Shown: positions 20,819 to 30,971 of the stretch, in pieces
Numbering within the stretch: position 1 is the first letter of the stretch
Layout of the letters: every line of letters starts with the position of its first letter
Source: Nitrospirota bacterium
GTDB lineage: Bacteria > Nitrospirota > Thermodesulfovibrionia > Thermodesulfovibrionales > JdFR-88
Length of the DNA stretch: 37,790 nt
Direction: 5' to 3'
Assembly: GCA_021789735.1 (NCBI GenBank)
Contig: JAJYJB010000016.1
Location: forward strand, 1 to 37,790
Notes under the pieces: model-generated
Seen by the model: the letters and a program-made list of their open reading frames with translations, nothing else
Database searches by the model: none
Told to the model about the DNA's origin: nothing
Position numbers and translations under genes: made by a program

Positions 20819-22647
20819 TCTAGCATATTTTTATTTGGGGAGAGGGTGTTTTTTATCACCCTGGCAAGCTCCGGCCCTATGCCGGGCACGGAGGCGATCT
20901 CCTGCTCATCGGCCTGCCTGATGGCCTCCAGGCTGCCAAAATGCCTCAGAAGCTCGAACCGCTTCTGCCTGCCTATGCCCTTCACCGATTCAAGCGGTGA
21001 GGAAAGCATGCTCTTGCCGCGCAGCCTCTTGTGGAACCCGATGGAGAAGCGGTGCACCTCGTCGCGTATCCTCTTTAGAAGGAGGGAGGAAGGGCTTCCG
21101 TCCTCTATGTTGACCGGAAGCTCAGCGCGCGTGGTAAAGACGCGGTCGGGGTCCTTGGCCACCGCAACCACTCCGGAGGCGGGCTGGAGGGCAAGCCCGT
21201 AGACCGCCCTCATGGCCGCCTCAAGCTGGCCCTTCCCGCCGTCTATGACCACAAGCTCCGGGGCCGCATCGGCAAGGCCCGGAAGGACCCTGGAGACCGT
21301 CTCCTCCATCATTGCGTAATCGTCCATCTTGCCGCCCGGGACGGTCTTTATCTTTACGTGGCGGTAGAGGTCCTTCCTGAACTCGCCATCCGCCCAGTAT
21401 ATGAACCCTCCCACGGGCTGCGCACCCTGCGTGGTGGATATGTCGAAGGCCCCGATGCTTGCGGGCGCCTTTTTAAGATGGAGCCTTTCCTTCAGGGTCT
21501 CGAGCGTCTTTTGTTCGGGTGAGGCGGCCTTTGCCCGGAGCACCTCAGCCGCGTTGCGCTCCGCCATCCGAAGCAGGTCCTCCTTTTTCCCCCGCCTTGG
21601 CACAATTATCTTCACCCTGCCCTGCCTCTTGCCGGAAAGCCATGCCTCAAGGGCTGCGGAGTCATCAGGTTTCGCGGCAACAAGCACCTCCGCCGCGGGT
21701 ATTATCTCCTTTGCGTAGAAGGTCTCCATGAACCCGGCCAGCAGCTCCCCTGCCGGCATATGGGTTTTTTCGCCGTCTGGGGCATAGTGGGGCAGGTAAA
21801 AATCCTTGACCCCTATCATGAGCCCCCTGCGTATGAAAAACATCTGGAAGGCCAGGCGGGCCCCCTCCGCCGCATATCCGATCACGTCTATGTCGCCAAA
21901 ACCCGGCTGGACCACCTTCTGCTGCTCGAGCGCCCTTTTGAGCGCCTCTATCCTGTCCCTGAGCCTTGCCGCGTCCTCATAGAGCTCCTCTTCGGCAAGC
22001 TTCTTCATCTTGGCCTCAAGCTCCTTCAAAAGGCCCTGCTTTTTCCCCTCAAGAAAAAGCCTTACCTGGTTTACCGTCTTTGCGTACTCCTCCTGTGAAA
22101 GACTGCCGCCGCAGGGGGCCGGGCACCTGCCCATCTGGTGCTGGATGCAGGGGCGCATCTTCTTGTCCAGCCGGTAGCGGCAGGGCCTTAGGCCAAAATG
22201 CCTGCGCACGAAGGCCAGCGTCTCCCACATCGCGCTTGCCGGGATGAAGGGGCCAAAATAAAGGGCCCCGTCGCGCAGTGTCCGCCTCACTACCTCAAGC
22301 CTCGGCCAGGGCTCGTTTATCGTGAGCTTCAGATAGGGATAGTTCTTGTCGTCCCGGAGGACCACGTTGAAGGGCGGCTTGTACTGTTTTATCAGGTTGG
22401 CTTCCAGGATAAGGGCCTCAAGCTCGCTGTCCGTCACGACATAGGAGAAGTCGCGCACCCTCCGGACCATGCCCTGCTTGCGCTCGTCCAGTGTCCTTTC
22501 AGCGCCGCTCTGGAAATAGCTCCTCAGGCGGTTCCTCAGGCTCTTGGCCTTGCCCACATACAGGACCTTCGCCGATTCGTCCTTGAATATGTAGACTCCG
22601 CTTTGCTGCGGGGTTTTTCTGAGCTTTTCCTCTAATGATGCGTCCAT
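20815..22647 (-). CDS. uvrC: Excinuclease ABC subunit C (UvrC)
   Basis: UvrC makes the 3' and 5' incisions beside a UvrAB-bound lesion in nucleotide excision repair. The 610-residue protein has the GIY-YIG domain (SGVYIFKDESAKVLYVGKAKSLRNRLRSYF), a UVR motif that binds UvrB (EEELYEDAARLRDRIEALK), the RNase H-like 5' nuclease region (GAFDISTTQG, LVVIDGGKGQLEAA, IRDEVHRFSIGFHK) and tandem helix-hairpin-helix motifs (LLRHFGSLEAIRQA, IASVPGIGPELARVI). AGGGGGCGC lies just before the ATG. The coiled-coil gene downstream overlaps it. Confidence 0.98.
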   Translation of the reverse strand: MDASLEEKLRKTPQQSGVYIFKDESAKVLYVGKAKSLRNRLRSYFQSGAERTLDERKQGMVRRVRDFSYVVTDSELEALILEANLIKQYKPPFNVVLRDDKNYPYLKLTINEPWPRLEVVRRTLRDGALYFGPFIPASAMWETLAFVRRHFGLRPCRYRLDKKMRPCIQHQMGRCPAPCGGSLSQEEYAKTVNQVRLFLEGKKQGLLKELEAKMKKLAEEELYEDAARLRDRIEALKRALEQQKVVQPGFGDIDVIGYAAEGARLAFQMFFIRRGLMIGVKDFYLPHYAPDGEKTHMPAGELLAGFMETFYAKEIIPAAEVLVAAKPDDSAALEAWLSGKRQGRVKIIVPRRGKKEDLLRMAERNAAEVLRAKAASPEQKTLETLKERLHLKKAPASIGAFDISTTQGAQPVGGFIYWADGEFRKDLYRHVKIKTVPGGKMDDYAMMEETVSRVLPGLADAAPELVVIDGGKGQLEAAMRAVYGLALQPASGVVAVAKDPDRVFTTRAELPVNIEDGSPSSLLLKRIRDEVHRFSIGFHKRLRGKSMLSSPLESVKGIGRQKRFELLRHFGSLEAIRQADEQEIASVPGIGPELARVIKNTLSPNKNMLE

Positions 22648-22695
22648 TTGCGCCCCCTGGAGAGCCGGAGACCGGAAGCCGGGATTTTTTTAAAT

Positions 22696-22713
22696 CAAAA
22701 AGGGCCCTTTTTG
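22696..22713. terminator. Perfect 18-bp palindrome between murA and uvrC
   Basis: CAAAAAGGGCCCTTTTTG reads the same on both strands and is followed by an A/T-rich stretch. It lies 53 nt after the murA stop on the minus strand and could end that transcript, though with no loop bases its hairpin must open at the centre. Confidence 0.4.
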
Positions 22714-22766
22714 CGCTGCCCGGCTCGCAGCCCCTGGCAAAAAACCGGCTGCCAGCCTGTCCTCTG

Positions 22767-24017
22767 CTAACTTATCCTCTGCACGCTGGCCCCGAGGGCC
22801 GCGAGTTTCGTCTCCATGTGCTCATAGCCCCTGTCCAGGTGGTATATCCTGTGCACCACGCTTTCGCCCCTGGCCGCAAGGGCCGCAAGCACCAGCGAGG
22901 CGCTTGCCCGGAGGTCTGTCGCCATGACCTCGGCCCCTTTCAGCGCGGGCACGCCTTTTACCGTGGCGATGCCGCCCTGCAGCTCTATCCCCGCCCCCAT
23001 CCTTACAAGCTCGGAGGCGTGCATGAAGCGGTTCTCAAAGACCGTCTCGTTTATGACGCTCGTGCCGCCGGCCACGCACATGAGCGCCATGAACTGGGCC
23101 TGCACGTCCGTGGGGAACCCGGGGTACGGCATGGTGGTGATGTTCACGGAGTCCGGCCTGCCGCTGCCCTGGACCTTGAGCCCTCCCGGGGTCTTTTTCA
23201 CCTGGGCCCCTGTTTCGCGCAGTTTTATCGAGACGGCGTCCAGGTGTTCGGGCACAACGTTTTTTATGACTATGTCGCCGCCGGTTATGGCCGCGCCCAC
23301 CGCAAAGGTGGCGGCCTCTATGCGGTCCGGTATCACGTCATGGCTGTACGGCTTGAGCTCATCCACCCCTTCTATCTCTATAAGGCTGCCGCCCGCGCCC
23401 TCTATCTTTGCCCCCATCGAAGAAAGCGCTGCGGCAAGGTCCAGCACCTCGGGCTCCCGCGCGGCGTTCTCAAGGACGGTCACCCCTTTGGCAAGCGCCG
23501 CGGCCATCATCAGGTTCTCGGTGCCTGTCACGGTCGGCACGTCAAAATATATGGAGGTCCCCTTGAGCCTTTTTGCCTTCAGGAGCACGTAGCCGCCTTC
23601 AAGCTCCACGGAGGCGCCCATCTTCTCAAGCCCGGCCAGATGCATGTTTATGGGCCTGGCCCCTATGGCGCATCCCCCGGGCAGGGAGACCTTTGCCCTT
23701 CCGTGCCTGGCCGCAAGCGGCCCAAGCACCAGCACGGAGGCGCGCATCGTCTTCACAAGATCATACAGGGCCGAGGGGTTGTTGAGGCCGGAGGTGTCTA
23801 TCTCCGAGCGGCCGTCCCCGAAATAGTAGCGCGCACCCATGCTCTCCAGCAGCGCGCCCATCGTGCTGACGTCCCTGAGCGCGGGCACCCCCCGAAGAAC
23901 GCTCTTGCCTTCCGCCAGGATGGCCGCGGCCATGATGGGCAGGCTCGCGTTCTTCGAGCCGCTTACCGTTACCGTTCCCTTAAGCGGCCTGCCGCCTTTT
24001 ATCCGCAGTTTTTCCAT
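22767..24017 (-). CDS. murA: UDP-N-acetylglucosamine 1-carboxyvinyltransferase MurA
   Basis: MurA transfers enolpyruvate from PEP to UDP-GlcNAc, the first committed step of peptidoglycan synthesis and the target of fosfomycin. The 416-residue protein has [10 protein letters not shown] (Lys22-type substrate contact), the active-site loop [14 protein letters not shown] with the catalytic Cys, so fosfomycin sensitivity is expected, and [15 protein letters not shown] with [15 protein letters not shown] near the C-terminus. Length and domain order are normal. The Shine-Dalgarno is weak (AAGAGAC). It stands upstream of uvrC on the minus strand, divergent from glgP. Confidence 0.98.
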   Translation of the reverse strand: MEKLRIKGGRPLKGTVTVSGSKNASLPIMAAAILAEGKSVLRGVPALRDVSTMGALLESMGARYYFGDGRSEIDTSGLNNPSALYDLVKTMRASVLVLGPLAARHGRAKVSLPGGCAIGARPINMHLAGLEKMGASVELEGGYVLLKAKRLKGTSIYFDVPTVTGTENLMMAAALAKGVTVLENAAREPEVLDLAAALSSMGAKIEGAGGSLIEIEGVDELKPYSHDVIPDRIEAATFAVGAAITGGDIVIKNVVPEHLDAVSIKLRETGAQVKKTPGGLKVQGSGRPDSVNITTMPYPGFPTDVQAQFMALMCVAGGTSVINETVFENRFMHASELVRMGAGIELQGGIATVKGVPALKGAEVMATDLRASASLVLAALAARGESVVHRIYHLDRGYEHMETKLAALGASVQRIS

Positions 24018-24117
24018 TGTCTCTTTTAGGATAACATATCGGTTTGAAGGCCTTGGACACCCGTGCGTAACGGTTTCCGGCAGGCCCCCGCCAGCCTAAA
24101 TTTATAAAAAATTAGTC

Positions 24118-24123
24118 TATAAT
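24118..24123 (+). promoter_or_regulatory. Probable -10 element of the glgP promoter
   Basis: A perfect TATAAT lies 65 nt before the glgP start. There is no good -35 at 17 nt, so it may need an activator. The leader then includes the AAGGAGG ribosome-binding site at 24178-24184. Confidence 0.45.
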
Positions 24124-24188
24124 GGAGGTAACCAGGCTCCTTTTCAGTGTGGTGGCATTAAAAACCTTTTTTACTTGAAGGAGGATTG

Positions 24189-26801
24189 ATGCATAGGCCG
24201 GATAAAGGGAGCAAAGGAGACATTAAAAAGCAAAAGCTGCCCCCCTGCGAGGGCCAGGGGCCTGAGCAGGTGGAGGGTTTTGATTCCCTGGCCCAGCTTG
24301 CCCTCGACATGCGCTGGTCTTTCAACCACTCCGATTACGAGGTCTGGAGGAAGATAGACCCGGTCCTTTGGGACCTTACCGGAAACCCGTGGGTGATACT
24401 TCAGACCGCCTCCAGGCAGCGGCTGGAAAGCGTGCTTTCGGACCCTGATTTCCGCAGGAAGATAGACCACCGGCTGAAGGCAAGGCGAAAGGCCATCGAG
24501 ACCGGCGGGACGTGGTTTGAGCATGAGCACCCGCGCTCCCCGCTCACCTCTGTTGCCTACTTCAGCATGGAATTCATGCTGAGCGAGGCCCTGCCCATAT
24601 ATTCGGGCGGGCTTGGCAATGTGGCAGGCGACCAGCTTAAGGCGGCAAGCGACCTGGGCGTGCCCGTCGTGGGCATCGGGCTTCTTTACCAGCAGGGATA
24701 TTTCAGGCAGGTCATAGACAAAAGCGGCTCTCAGCAGGCCTTTTTCCCTTACAACGACCCTAACCAGCTTCCCATAACGCCGCTTCGCGAGCCCAACGGG
24801 GAATGGCTTCGCCTGAAGATCGCATTCCCCGGCTGCCTTGTATGGCTGCGCACCTGGCAGGTGCAGGTGGGCACGGTGAGGCTTTACCTGATGGACAGCA
24901 ACGACCCGGCCAACTTCCCGCCGCACAGGGGCATAACCGGAGAGCTTTACGCGGGAGGCCCGGAGCTGCGCCTTATGCAGGAGATGGTGCTTGGGATGGC
25001 CGGGTGGCAGCTGCTTGAGAAACTGGGCATCAAACCGGAGGTCTGCCATCTGAACGAAGGGCATGCGGCCTTTGCCGTGCTCGAGCGGGCGCGGTCTTTA
25101 ATGAAGCGGACCGGGCTGCCATTCGATGCCGCCCTGGCCTGCACGCGGGCGGGAAATGTGTTCACCACCCACACGCCGGTGGCCGCCGGTTTCGACCGGT
25201 TCCATCCGTCACTGATGGAGCAGTATCTCGGAGAGTACGCCACAAACAGGCTTGGCATCCCGCTTAAGAAGCTGCTGGCCCTGGGCCGGGAAAACGCGGA
25301 AGACGAAGGCGAGCCCTTCAACATGGCCTATCTTGCCGTGCGGGGCAGCCGTGCGGTTGGCGGGGTAAGCAGGCTGCACGGCCAAGTGAGCAGGCGCATC
25401 TTCCAGCCCCTGTTCCCCCGCTGGCCGCATGAAGAGGTGCCGGTGGGGTATGTCACCAACGGCGTGCACATGCCCACATGGGATTCGACCGAGGCGGACC
25501 AGCTCTGGACAAAGACATGCGGAAAAAAGCGCTGGGAAGGCGAGGCAAAGGTCCTGGAGCAGAAGATGGCCCGCGTATCCGATGAAAGCCTCTGGCGGTT
25601 CCGGAACGCCTCCAGGGCGGCGCTCATCAAATACCTGCGCCAGCGCCTCATGCAGCAGCTTGCGGTCTCTGGCGCGCCGGCCCGGGAGGTGGAGGCCGCC
25701 AAAACCGTGTTTGACCCTGGCGTGCTGACGATCGGTTTTGCCCGCCGCTTTGCGGCATATAAAAGGCCTACCCTGCTTCTCCAGGACCAGGAAAGGCTGC
25801 TGCGCCTGCTGACTCACCCGGACAGGCCTGTCCAGCTCTTTGTGGCCGGAAAGGCGCACCCGGCCGACGGACAGGGACAGGACATGATACGGCAGTGGAC
25901 GCAGTTTTTGCGCAGGCCGGAGGCCGCCGGGCGCGCCGTCTTCCTTGGCGATTACGACATGCTCCTGACCGCGCGCCTGGTGCAGGGCGTGGACGTCTGG
26001 ATAAACACGCCCAGACGGCCATGGGAGGCCTGCGGGACAAGCGGGATGAAAGTGCTTGTGAACGGGGGGCTCAACCTGTCGGAGCTTGACGGCTGGTGGG
26101 CGGAGGCCTATGCTCCCGAGGCGGGATGGGCGCTTGGCGACGGCAACGAGCACGGCGATGACCCGGCGTGGGACGCCGCGGAGGCCGATGCCCTTTACAC
26201 GCTTTTGGAGCAGAAGGTGGCCCCGTGTTTTTATGCGCGCGAAAAAGGCACCCCCGTGCAATGGGTGTCCATGATGAGGGAGAGCATGGCCAGGCTCACG
26301 ACCCGTTTTTCGGCAGACCGCGCGGTCTGCGATTACACGGAGAAATTTTATCTGCCCGCAGCCGCGGCCTACATTGGACGCGCCCAGGGCAAGGGCGCGG
26401 CCGCTTCAGCCATCTCAAAGAGGATCATCCGGCTGGATGAGGAATGGCCCAAACTGCGGTTTGAACTGGTGGCGGCAAGCACTGAGGGCGGCGGAAAAGA
26501 GAAGGACAAGGAGCACGTTATTGAGGCCCGTGTTTACCTTGGCGGGCTGGAGCCCGGAATGGTCCGTGTGGAGCTTTACGCCGAAGGCATCAACGGCGGA
26601 GGTCCGGTTCATTACGAGATGTCCCGCAAGGGGCCCGGGCCCGGAGCTGAAAAAGGAGTTTTTTGTTTCAGCGCAAGGGTGCCCGCAAAGCGCCCCGCCG
26701 GAGACTACACCGCCCGTATAGTTCCGGCTGAGACCGCCCCAGGGGAGGCCTGCGGCATAGCCGTGCCTCTTGAGGCGCCCCATATCCTATGGCAGAAATG
26801 A
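24189..26801 (+). CDS. glgP: Alpha-glucan (glycogen) phosphorylase, DUF3417-containing type
   Basis: This enzyme releases glucose 1-phosphate from glycogen or maltodextrin with phosphate, using pyridoxal phosphate. The 870-residue protein has the N-terminal DUF3417-type domain (FDSLAQLALDMRWSFNHSDYEVW), YFSMEFMLSEALPIYSGGLG and EGHAAFAVLERAR, followed by the GT35 core: GFARRFAAYKRP, VFLGDYD and the PLP-lysine region WEACGTSGMKVLVNGGLNLSELDGWWAEAY. After about 725 comes an extra C-terminal domain with a GGGKEKDKE charged linker and beta-strand-like segments. The ATG at 24189 follows AAGGAGG. It heads the glgP-xfp-ackA set. Confidence 0.95.
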   Translation: MHRPDKGSKGDIKKQKLPPCEGQGPEQVEGFDSLAQLALDMRWSFNHSDYEVWRKIDPVLWDLTGNPWVILQTASRQRLESVLSDPDFRRKIDHRLKARRKAIETGGTWFEHEHPRSPLTSVAYFSMEFMLSEALPIYSGGLGNVAGDQLKAASDLGVPVVGIGLLYQQGYFRQVIDKSGSQQAFFPYNDPNQLPITPLREPNGEWLRLKIAFPGCLVWLRTWQVQVGTVRLYLMDSNDPANFPPHRGITGELYAGGPELRLMQEMVLGMAGWQLLEKLGIKPEVCHLNEGHAAFAVLERARSLMKRTGLPFDAALACTRAGNVFTTHTPVAAGFDRFHPSLMEQYLGEYATNRLGIPLKKLLALGRENAEDEGEPFNMAYLAVRGSRAVGGVSRLHGQVSRRIFQPLFPRWPHEEVPVGYVTNGVHMPTWDSTEADQLWTKTCGKKRWEGEAKVLEQKMARVSDESLWRFRNASRAALIKYLRQRLMQQLAVSGAPAREVEAAKTVFDPGVLTIGFARRFAAYKRPTLLLQDQERLLRLLTHPDRPVQLFVAGKAHPADGQGQDMIRQWTQFLRRPEAAGRAVFLGDYDMLLTARLVQGVDVWINTPRRPWEACGTSGMKVLVNGGLNLSELDGWWAEAYAPEAGWALGDGNEHGDDPAWDAAEADALYTLLEQKVAPCFYAREKGTPVQWVSMMRESMARLTTRFSADRAVCDYTEKFYLPAAAAYIGRAQGKGAAASAISKRIIRLDEEWPKLRFELVAASTEGGGKEKDKEHVIEARVYLGGLEPGMVRVELYAEGINGGGPVHYEMSRKGPGPGAEKGVFCFSARVPAKRPAGDYTARIVPAETAPGEACGIAVPLEAPHILWQK

Positions 26802-27117
26802 AAATGGGACAAAAATTAAAAAAATGATTTTTTTCAGGGTTTTGTGTGAAGGCGGGTGTGATCCGCTGCGTTGGGCCGCCGTCTTCCGCAGCCAGGCACA
26901 CTGTAGTCCCGGCGCGGCTCAAATGAATACGGCAAACGGCTGCCGCCGCGCTATTTGCAGGGGTCGCGGCGGCCCTGCGCTCACATCACCCGCCTCTCAG
27001 TCTCGTATCCGGGGGGTTTTTGCCCCGCACAGTGAGAAGGGCCACGCGGGTCTTGGCCCGTTCTTGAAATCGGGTTGGGTTAAATGAAATGGCATAAAAG
27101 GAAAAAAACCGGCGGAA
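26802..27117. other. 316-bp glgP-xfp gap holding dispersed repeat copy B
   Basis: The left block is at 26835-26905 (core 26874-26899) and the right block at 27040-27085 (exact 15-base core 27045-27059). They match 371-440 and 1255-1305 in the same order and orientation. No inverted ends were found. The interior (about 26906-27040) has GC-rich inverted segments but no credible gene. The gap interrupts an otherwise tight metabolic gene set. Confidence 0.55.
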
Positions 27118-27135
27118 ATGGAGGGTATTGATCTC

Positions 27136-29586
27136 ATGAAAGTCCTCGAACAAGAAACCAGGAAACAGAAACAGAAGCTTTCCAGTGAAGAGGTGCGCCT
27201 GATGAACGCGTACTGGCGGGCGGCAAACTACCTTTCCGTGGGCCAGATATACCTGTATGACAACCCGCTTTTAAAGGAGCCGCTTTCGCTCAAGCACATA
27301 AAGCCAAGGCTCCTTGGCCACTGGGGCACAACGCCCGGCCTCAATTTCATATACGTACATCTGAACCGGGTGATAAAGGCCAGGGACCTGAACGTCATAT
27401 ACGTGTGCGGCCCCGGGCATGGCGGGCCGGGGATGGTGGCCAACACGTACCTGGAGGGCACCTACAGCGAGATATACACGGATATATCCCGGGACGAGGC
27501 CGGGATGAAGAAACTCTTCAAGCAGTTTTCGTTCCCGGGCGGCATACCCAGCCACGACGCGCCTGAGACCCCGGGCTCCATAAACGAAGGCGGAGAGCTT
27601 GGCTATTCGGTGTCCCATGCCTTCGGGGCGGTGTTCGACAACCCGGACCTGATAGCGGCCTGCGTGGTGGGCGACGGCGAGGCCGAAACGGGCCCGCTTG
27701 CCACCGCCTGGCATTCAAACAAGTTCCTGAACCCCAAAACCGACGGCGCGGTGCTGCCAATCCTGCATCTGAACGGGTACAAGATAGCAAATCCCACCGT
27801 GCTTGCCAGGATAAGCCACGAGGAGCTGGAGGCCCTGTTCAAGGGCTATGGCTACAAACCTTATTTTGTCGAGGGCTCGGACCCGGAAGCCATGCACCAG
27901 CTTATGGCGGCGACGCTCGATACCGTCCTTGATGAGATAGCCGCAATACAACGGGAAGCCAGGGAGGGTGGAGAAAAAGAAAAAGCGCCACGGAAAGGCC
28001 AAAAGGGACAAGCGGAGCAAAAGGGCAAAAACCCGAGGTGGCCGATGATAGTGCTGCGCACCCCAAAGGGATGGACCGGCCCGAAAGAGGTTGACGGCCT
28101 GAAGACGGAGGGCTTCTGGAGGTCCCACCAGGTGCCTGTCACCGATATGCAGTCGAAACCAGGCCACGTAAAGCTGCTGGAGGACTGGATGAGGAGCTAC
28201 AGGCCGGAGGAACTTTTTGACGAAGACGGGAGGCTGGCGCCGGAGCTTGCGGAGCTTGCACCCAAGGGCGACAGGCGCATGGGGGCAAACCCGCACGCAA
28301 ACGGCGGGCTTCTGCTTAAGGACCTGAGGATGCCCGATTTCAGGGACTACGCGGTGAACGTTCCAGGGCCGGGCCAGTCGGTGGCGGAATCCACCAGGGT
28401 GATGGGCCGCTTTTTGCGGGACATAATGCGCTTGAACAGCAAGCAGCGGAACTTCCGGGTGATGGGGCCCGACGAGACGGCCTCAAACAGGCTGGACGCG
28501 CTGTTTGAGGTCACGGACCGCTCATGGATGGCTGAGATACTGCCTGAGGACGAGCACCTGGCCCCGGACGGAAGGGTGATGGAAATACTTAGCGAACACA
28601 CCTGCCAGGGCTGGCTGGAGGGGTATCTGCTTACCGGCCGTCATGGGCTGTTCTCCTGCTACGAGGCCTTCATCCACATAGTGGACTCCATGTTCAACCA
28701 GCACGCGAAGTGGCTTAAGGTGGCCGGCATGGAGATACCCTGGAGGCGCCCGGTAGCATCGCTCAATTACCTCCTTACCTCCCATGTATGGCGGCAGGAC
28801 CATAACGGTTTTTCCCATCAGGACCCCGGGTTCATAGACCATGTTGTGAACAAGAAGGCGGAGGTCGTGCGCGTCTACTTTCCGCCTGATGCCAACACCC
28901 TCCTTTCGGTGACGGACCATTGCCTCAGGAGCCGCAACATGGTGAACGTCATTGTGGCGGGCAAACAGCCCCAGCCACAGTGGCTGGACATGGAGTCGGC
29001 CATCAGGCACTGCACGGCTGGGATTGGCATCTGGGAGTGGGCAAGCAACGACATGGGGCAGGGGCCGGATGTGGTAATGGCCTGCTGCGGGGACGTCCCC
29101 ACGCTGGAGACGCTGGCCGCGGTGGAGCTTTTGCGGAAATACGCGCCGGAGCTAAAGGTTAGGGTGATAAACGTTGTGGACCTGATGACGCTCCAGCCAA
29201 AGGAGGAGCATCCCCATGGCCTCTCCGGACAGGATTTTGACGTCCTCTTCACAACGGACAAGCCTGTCATATTCGCATACCACGGCTACCCCTGGCTCAT
29301 ACACAGGCTCACGTACAGAAGGACCAACCACAAAAATATCCACGTGCGCGGATACAAGGAGGAGGGCACGACGACGACCCCCTTCGACATGGCCGTCAGA
29401 AACGACCTGGACCGCTTCCATCTGGTCTCCGATGTGATAGACCGGGTGCCCAAACTTGGCCATATGGCGGCCTATGCGAAGCAGGCGATCCGGGACAAGC
29501 TCATCGAGCACAAGGAATACATATCCAGATACGGCGAGGACATGCCGGAGATAAGGGAATGGACTTGGACGGTAAACCGGTCCTAG
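27136..29586 (+). CDS. xfp: Xylulose-5-phosphate / fructose-6-phosphate phosphoketolase
   Basis: This TPP enzyme cleaves xylulose 5-phosphate (or fructose 6-phosphate) with phosphate to acetyl phosphate plus glyceraldehyde 3-phosphate (or erythrose 4-phosphate). It is recognised by [68 protein letters not shown], the TPP motif [21 protein letters not shown], and [14 protein letters not shown]. It carries a Lys-rich insertion of about 20 residues before [16 protein letters not shown], where family members have a short loop. The ATG at 27136 has GGAGGG 10 nt upstream; an ATG at 27118 would add six residues. The end overlaps ackA by 28 nt. Confidence 0.97.
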   Translation: MKVLEQETRKQKQKLSSEEVRLMNAYWRAANYLSVGQIYLYDNPLLKEPLSLKHIKPRLLGHWGTTPGLNFIYVHLNRVIKARDLNVIYVCGPGHGGPGMVANTYLEGTYSEIYTDISRDEAGMKKLFKQFSFPGGIPSHDAPETPGSINEGGELGYSVSHAFGAVFDNPDLIAACVVGDGEAETGPLATAWHSNKFLNPKTDGAVLPILHLNGYKIANPTVLARISHEELEALFKGYGYKPYFVEGSDPEAMHQLMAATLDTVLDEIAAIQREAREGGEKEKAPRKGQKGQAEQKGKNPRWPMIVLRTPKGWTGPKEVDGLKTEGFWRSHQVPVTDMQSKPGHVKLLEDWMRSYRPEELFDEDGRLAPELAELAPKGDRRMGANPHANGGLLLKDLRMPDFRDYAVNVPGPGQSVAESTRVMGRFLRDIMRLNSKQRNFRVMGPDETASNRLDALFEVTDRSWMAEILPEDEHLAPDGRVMEILSEHTCQGWLEGYLLTGRHGLFSCYEAFIHIVDSMFNQHAKWLKVAGMEIPWRRPVASLNYLLTSHVWRQDHNGFSHQDPGFIDHVVNKKAEVVRVYFPPDANTLLSVTDHCLRSRNMVNVIVAGKQPQPQWLDMESAIRHCTAGIGIWEWASNDMGQGPDVVMACCGDVPTLETLAAVELLRKYAPELKVRVINVVDLMTLQPKEEHPHGLSGQDFDVLFTTDKPVIFAYHGYPWLIHRLTYRRTNHKNIHVRGYKEEGTTTTPFDMAVRNDLDRFHLVSDVIDRVPKLGHMAAYAKQAIRDKLIEHKEYISRYGEDMPEIREWTWTVNRS

Positions 29587-30821
29587 TTTTTAATCTGGGT
29601 TCCTCTTCCCTGAAATTCTCCATGTTCCTGATGGGATGCGGGAGCGGGGACAGGGAAAAACTGCTTGTCTCCGGCGCGGCTGAGCGCATCGGACTTGAAG
29701 GAGGCCGTCTTTGGGTGCGCGTGCGGGGCGCTCCGAAAAAAGAAAAAGACCGGGAAGAACGCGGGCCGGGAGATGATGGGCAACTGGAGGAAGACAAGGA
29801 GGCCCATTTCCCCGGCCACGAGGAGGCCGTGCGCGCAATATTTGATGCGCTGGACCGCCTGGGCGGAGAAAAGAAATACGGGGTGCCCAAAAAACCCTTG
29901 GCGGTGGGCCACAGGGTAGTGCACGGCGGGCCGGAGCATGCGGCCCCGGCGCTGGTGGACCCCCGGCTTATCAGCGAGCTCAAGGAAAAGGTCCCGTTTG
30001 CGCCGCTGCACCTGCCAAACGAGATACGGTGCATGGAGGCGGTCGCCAGACATTACCCGGAGCTCCCGCAGGCCGCATGTTTCGACACGGCCTTTCACGC
30101 CGGCATGCCGGAGGTCGCCCGGCGTTTTCCCCTGCCCGCGTCCTTCCACGAGGCTGGCATACTGAGATACGGGTTTCACGGGTCGTCCTATGAGTACGTC
30201 GTTTGCGCCCTCGGGCCCGAGGCCAAAGGAAGGGTGATAATAGCGCACCTGGGAAACGGCGCCAGCATGGCCGCGGTCAGGGACGGAAGGTCTGTGGACA
30301 CGACCATGGGGTTCACGCCCGCAGGCGGCTTCATGATGGGCACACGAAGCGGGGACCTGGACCCCGGGGTTCTGCTTTATCTTATGTCCCGGAAGGGTTT
30401 TGGTTTTTCCGTGGGAATGCTGGATGACCTGGTGAACCACCGGGCGGGGCTGTTTGGGGTGTCCGGGGTGAGCCCCGACATGAAAACGCTGCTTGAAAAA
30501 AGGGGGCAGATTCAAGCGGCGGCCCTTGCGGTGGACATGTTCTGCTACCAGATAAGAAAAAGCATAGGGGCGTTTGCCGCGGCCCTTGGCGGAGTGGACA
30601 CGCTTGTCTTCACGGGGGGCATCGGAGAGAAGGCGGCCCCGGTGCGCTGGCAGGCCTGCCTCGGCCTGGAGCACATAGGCATCAGCCTCGACGCGGCAAG
30701 AAATGACCGGAACGAGGCCGTCATTTCCGCGCCGGACTCGAAGTGCAGGGTAAGGGTGATGGAGACCAACGAGGACCTCGTGATCGCAAGGCATACGATG
30801 AGGCTGATCGCGGGCCGCTGA
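29559..30821 (+). CDS. ackA: Acetate kinase
   Basis: AckA converts acetyl phosphate and ADP to acetate and ATP. The 420-residue protein has [12 protein letters not shown] (conserved Asn), GHRVVHGG (Arg), [10 protein letters not shown] (His), CFDTAFH (catalytic Asp), [10 protein letters not shown] (His), [20 protein letters not shown] (Arg) and [10 protein letters not shown] (Glu), so the active site is complete. The second His of the usual GFHGTSH is Tyr here. A charged insertion of about 27 residues (Lys/Glu/Gly-rich, around 65-92) is unusual. It starts inside the xfp 3' end, which supports coupled production: phosphoketolase makes its substrate. Confidence 0.97.
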   Translation: MDLDGKPVLVFNLGSSSLKFSMFLMGCGSGDREKLLVSGAAERIGLEGGRLWVRVRGAPKKEKDREERGPGDDGQLEEDKEAHFPGHEEAVRAIFDALDRLGGEKKYGVPKKPLAVGHRVVHGGPEHAAPALVDPRLISELKEKVPFAPLHLPNEIRCMEAVARHYPELPQAACFDTAFHAGMPEVARRFPLPASFHEAGILRYGFHGSSYEYVVCALGPEAKGRVIIAHLGNGASMAAVRDGRSVDTTMGFTPAGGFMMGTRSGDLDPGVLLYLMSRKGFGFSVGMLDDLVNHRAGLFGVSGVSPDMKTLLEKRGQIQAAALAVDMFCYQIRKSIGAFAAALGGVDTLVFTGGIGEKAAPVRWQACLGLEHIGISLDAARNDRNEAVISAPDSKCRVRVMETNEDLVIARHTMRLIAGR

Positions 30822-30971
30822 AAAACAGGCCGCTGTACATTTTCCTTGTTTTTTGCTTTGAAAAAATCCCTGAAGAGTCAAAGTCTGTCTGCGAGAGCGG
30901 TGTAAAGGCCTTCCGCATGGCGTTTTTGCTTACCGAGACGGGCCCCATGTCTCTTCTGAAGAATTATATGG
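30822..30971. other. Convergent gap between ackA and the CheY-like gene
   Basis: A GAGAC-n9-GTCTC inverted repeat lies at about 30937-30955. No clear terminator or gene is seen. Confidence 0.4.

Noticed and set aside
22635..24029. Long open frame (464 codons) antisense to murA
   Set aside because: It mirrors murA codon for codon, has no motif or ribosome-binding site, and its His/Arg/Gly-rich composition is what GC-rich antisense frames give.
27040..27085. Integron attC-like site in repeat copy B (GTTAAAT end)
   Set aside because: No matching inverse core or attC-type imperfect palindrome, and no integrase or cassette array nearby.
29583..30881. 432-codon open frame antisense to ackA
   Set aside because: A shadow of a confirmed gene in GC-rich DNA, with no family signature.
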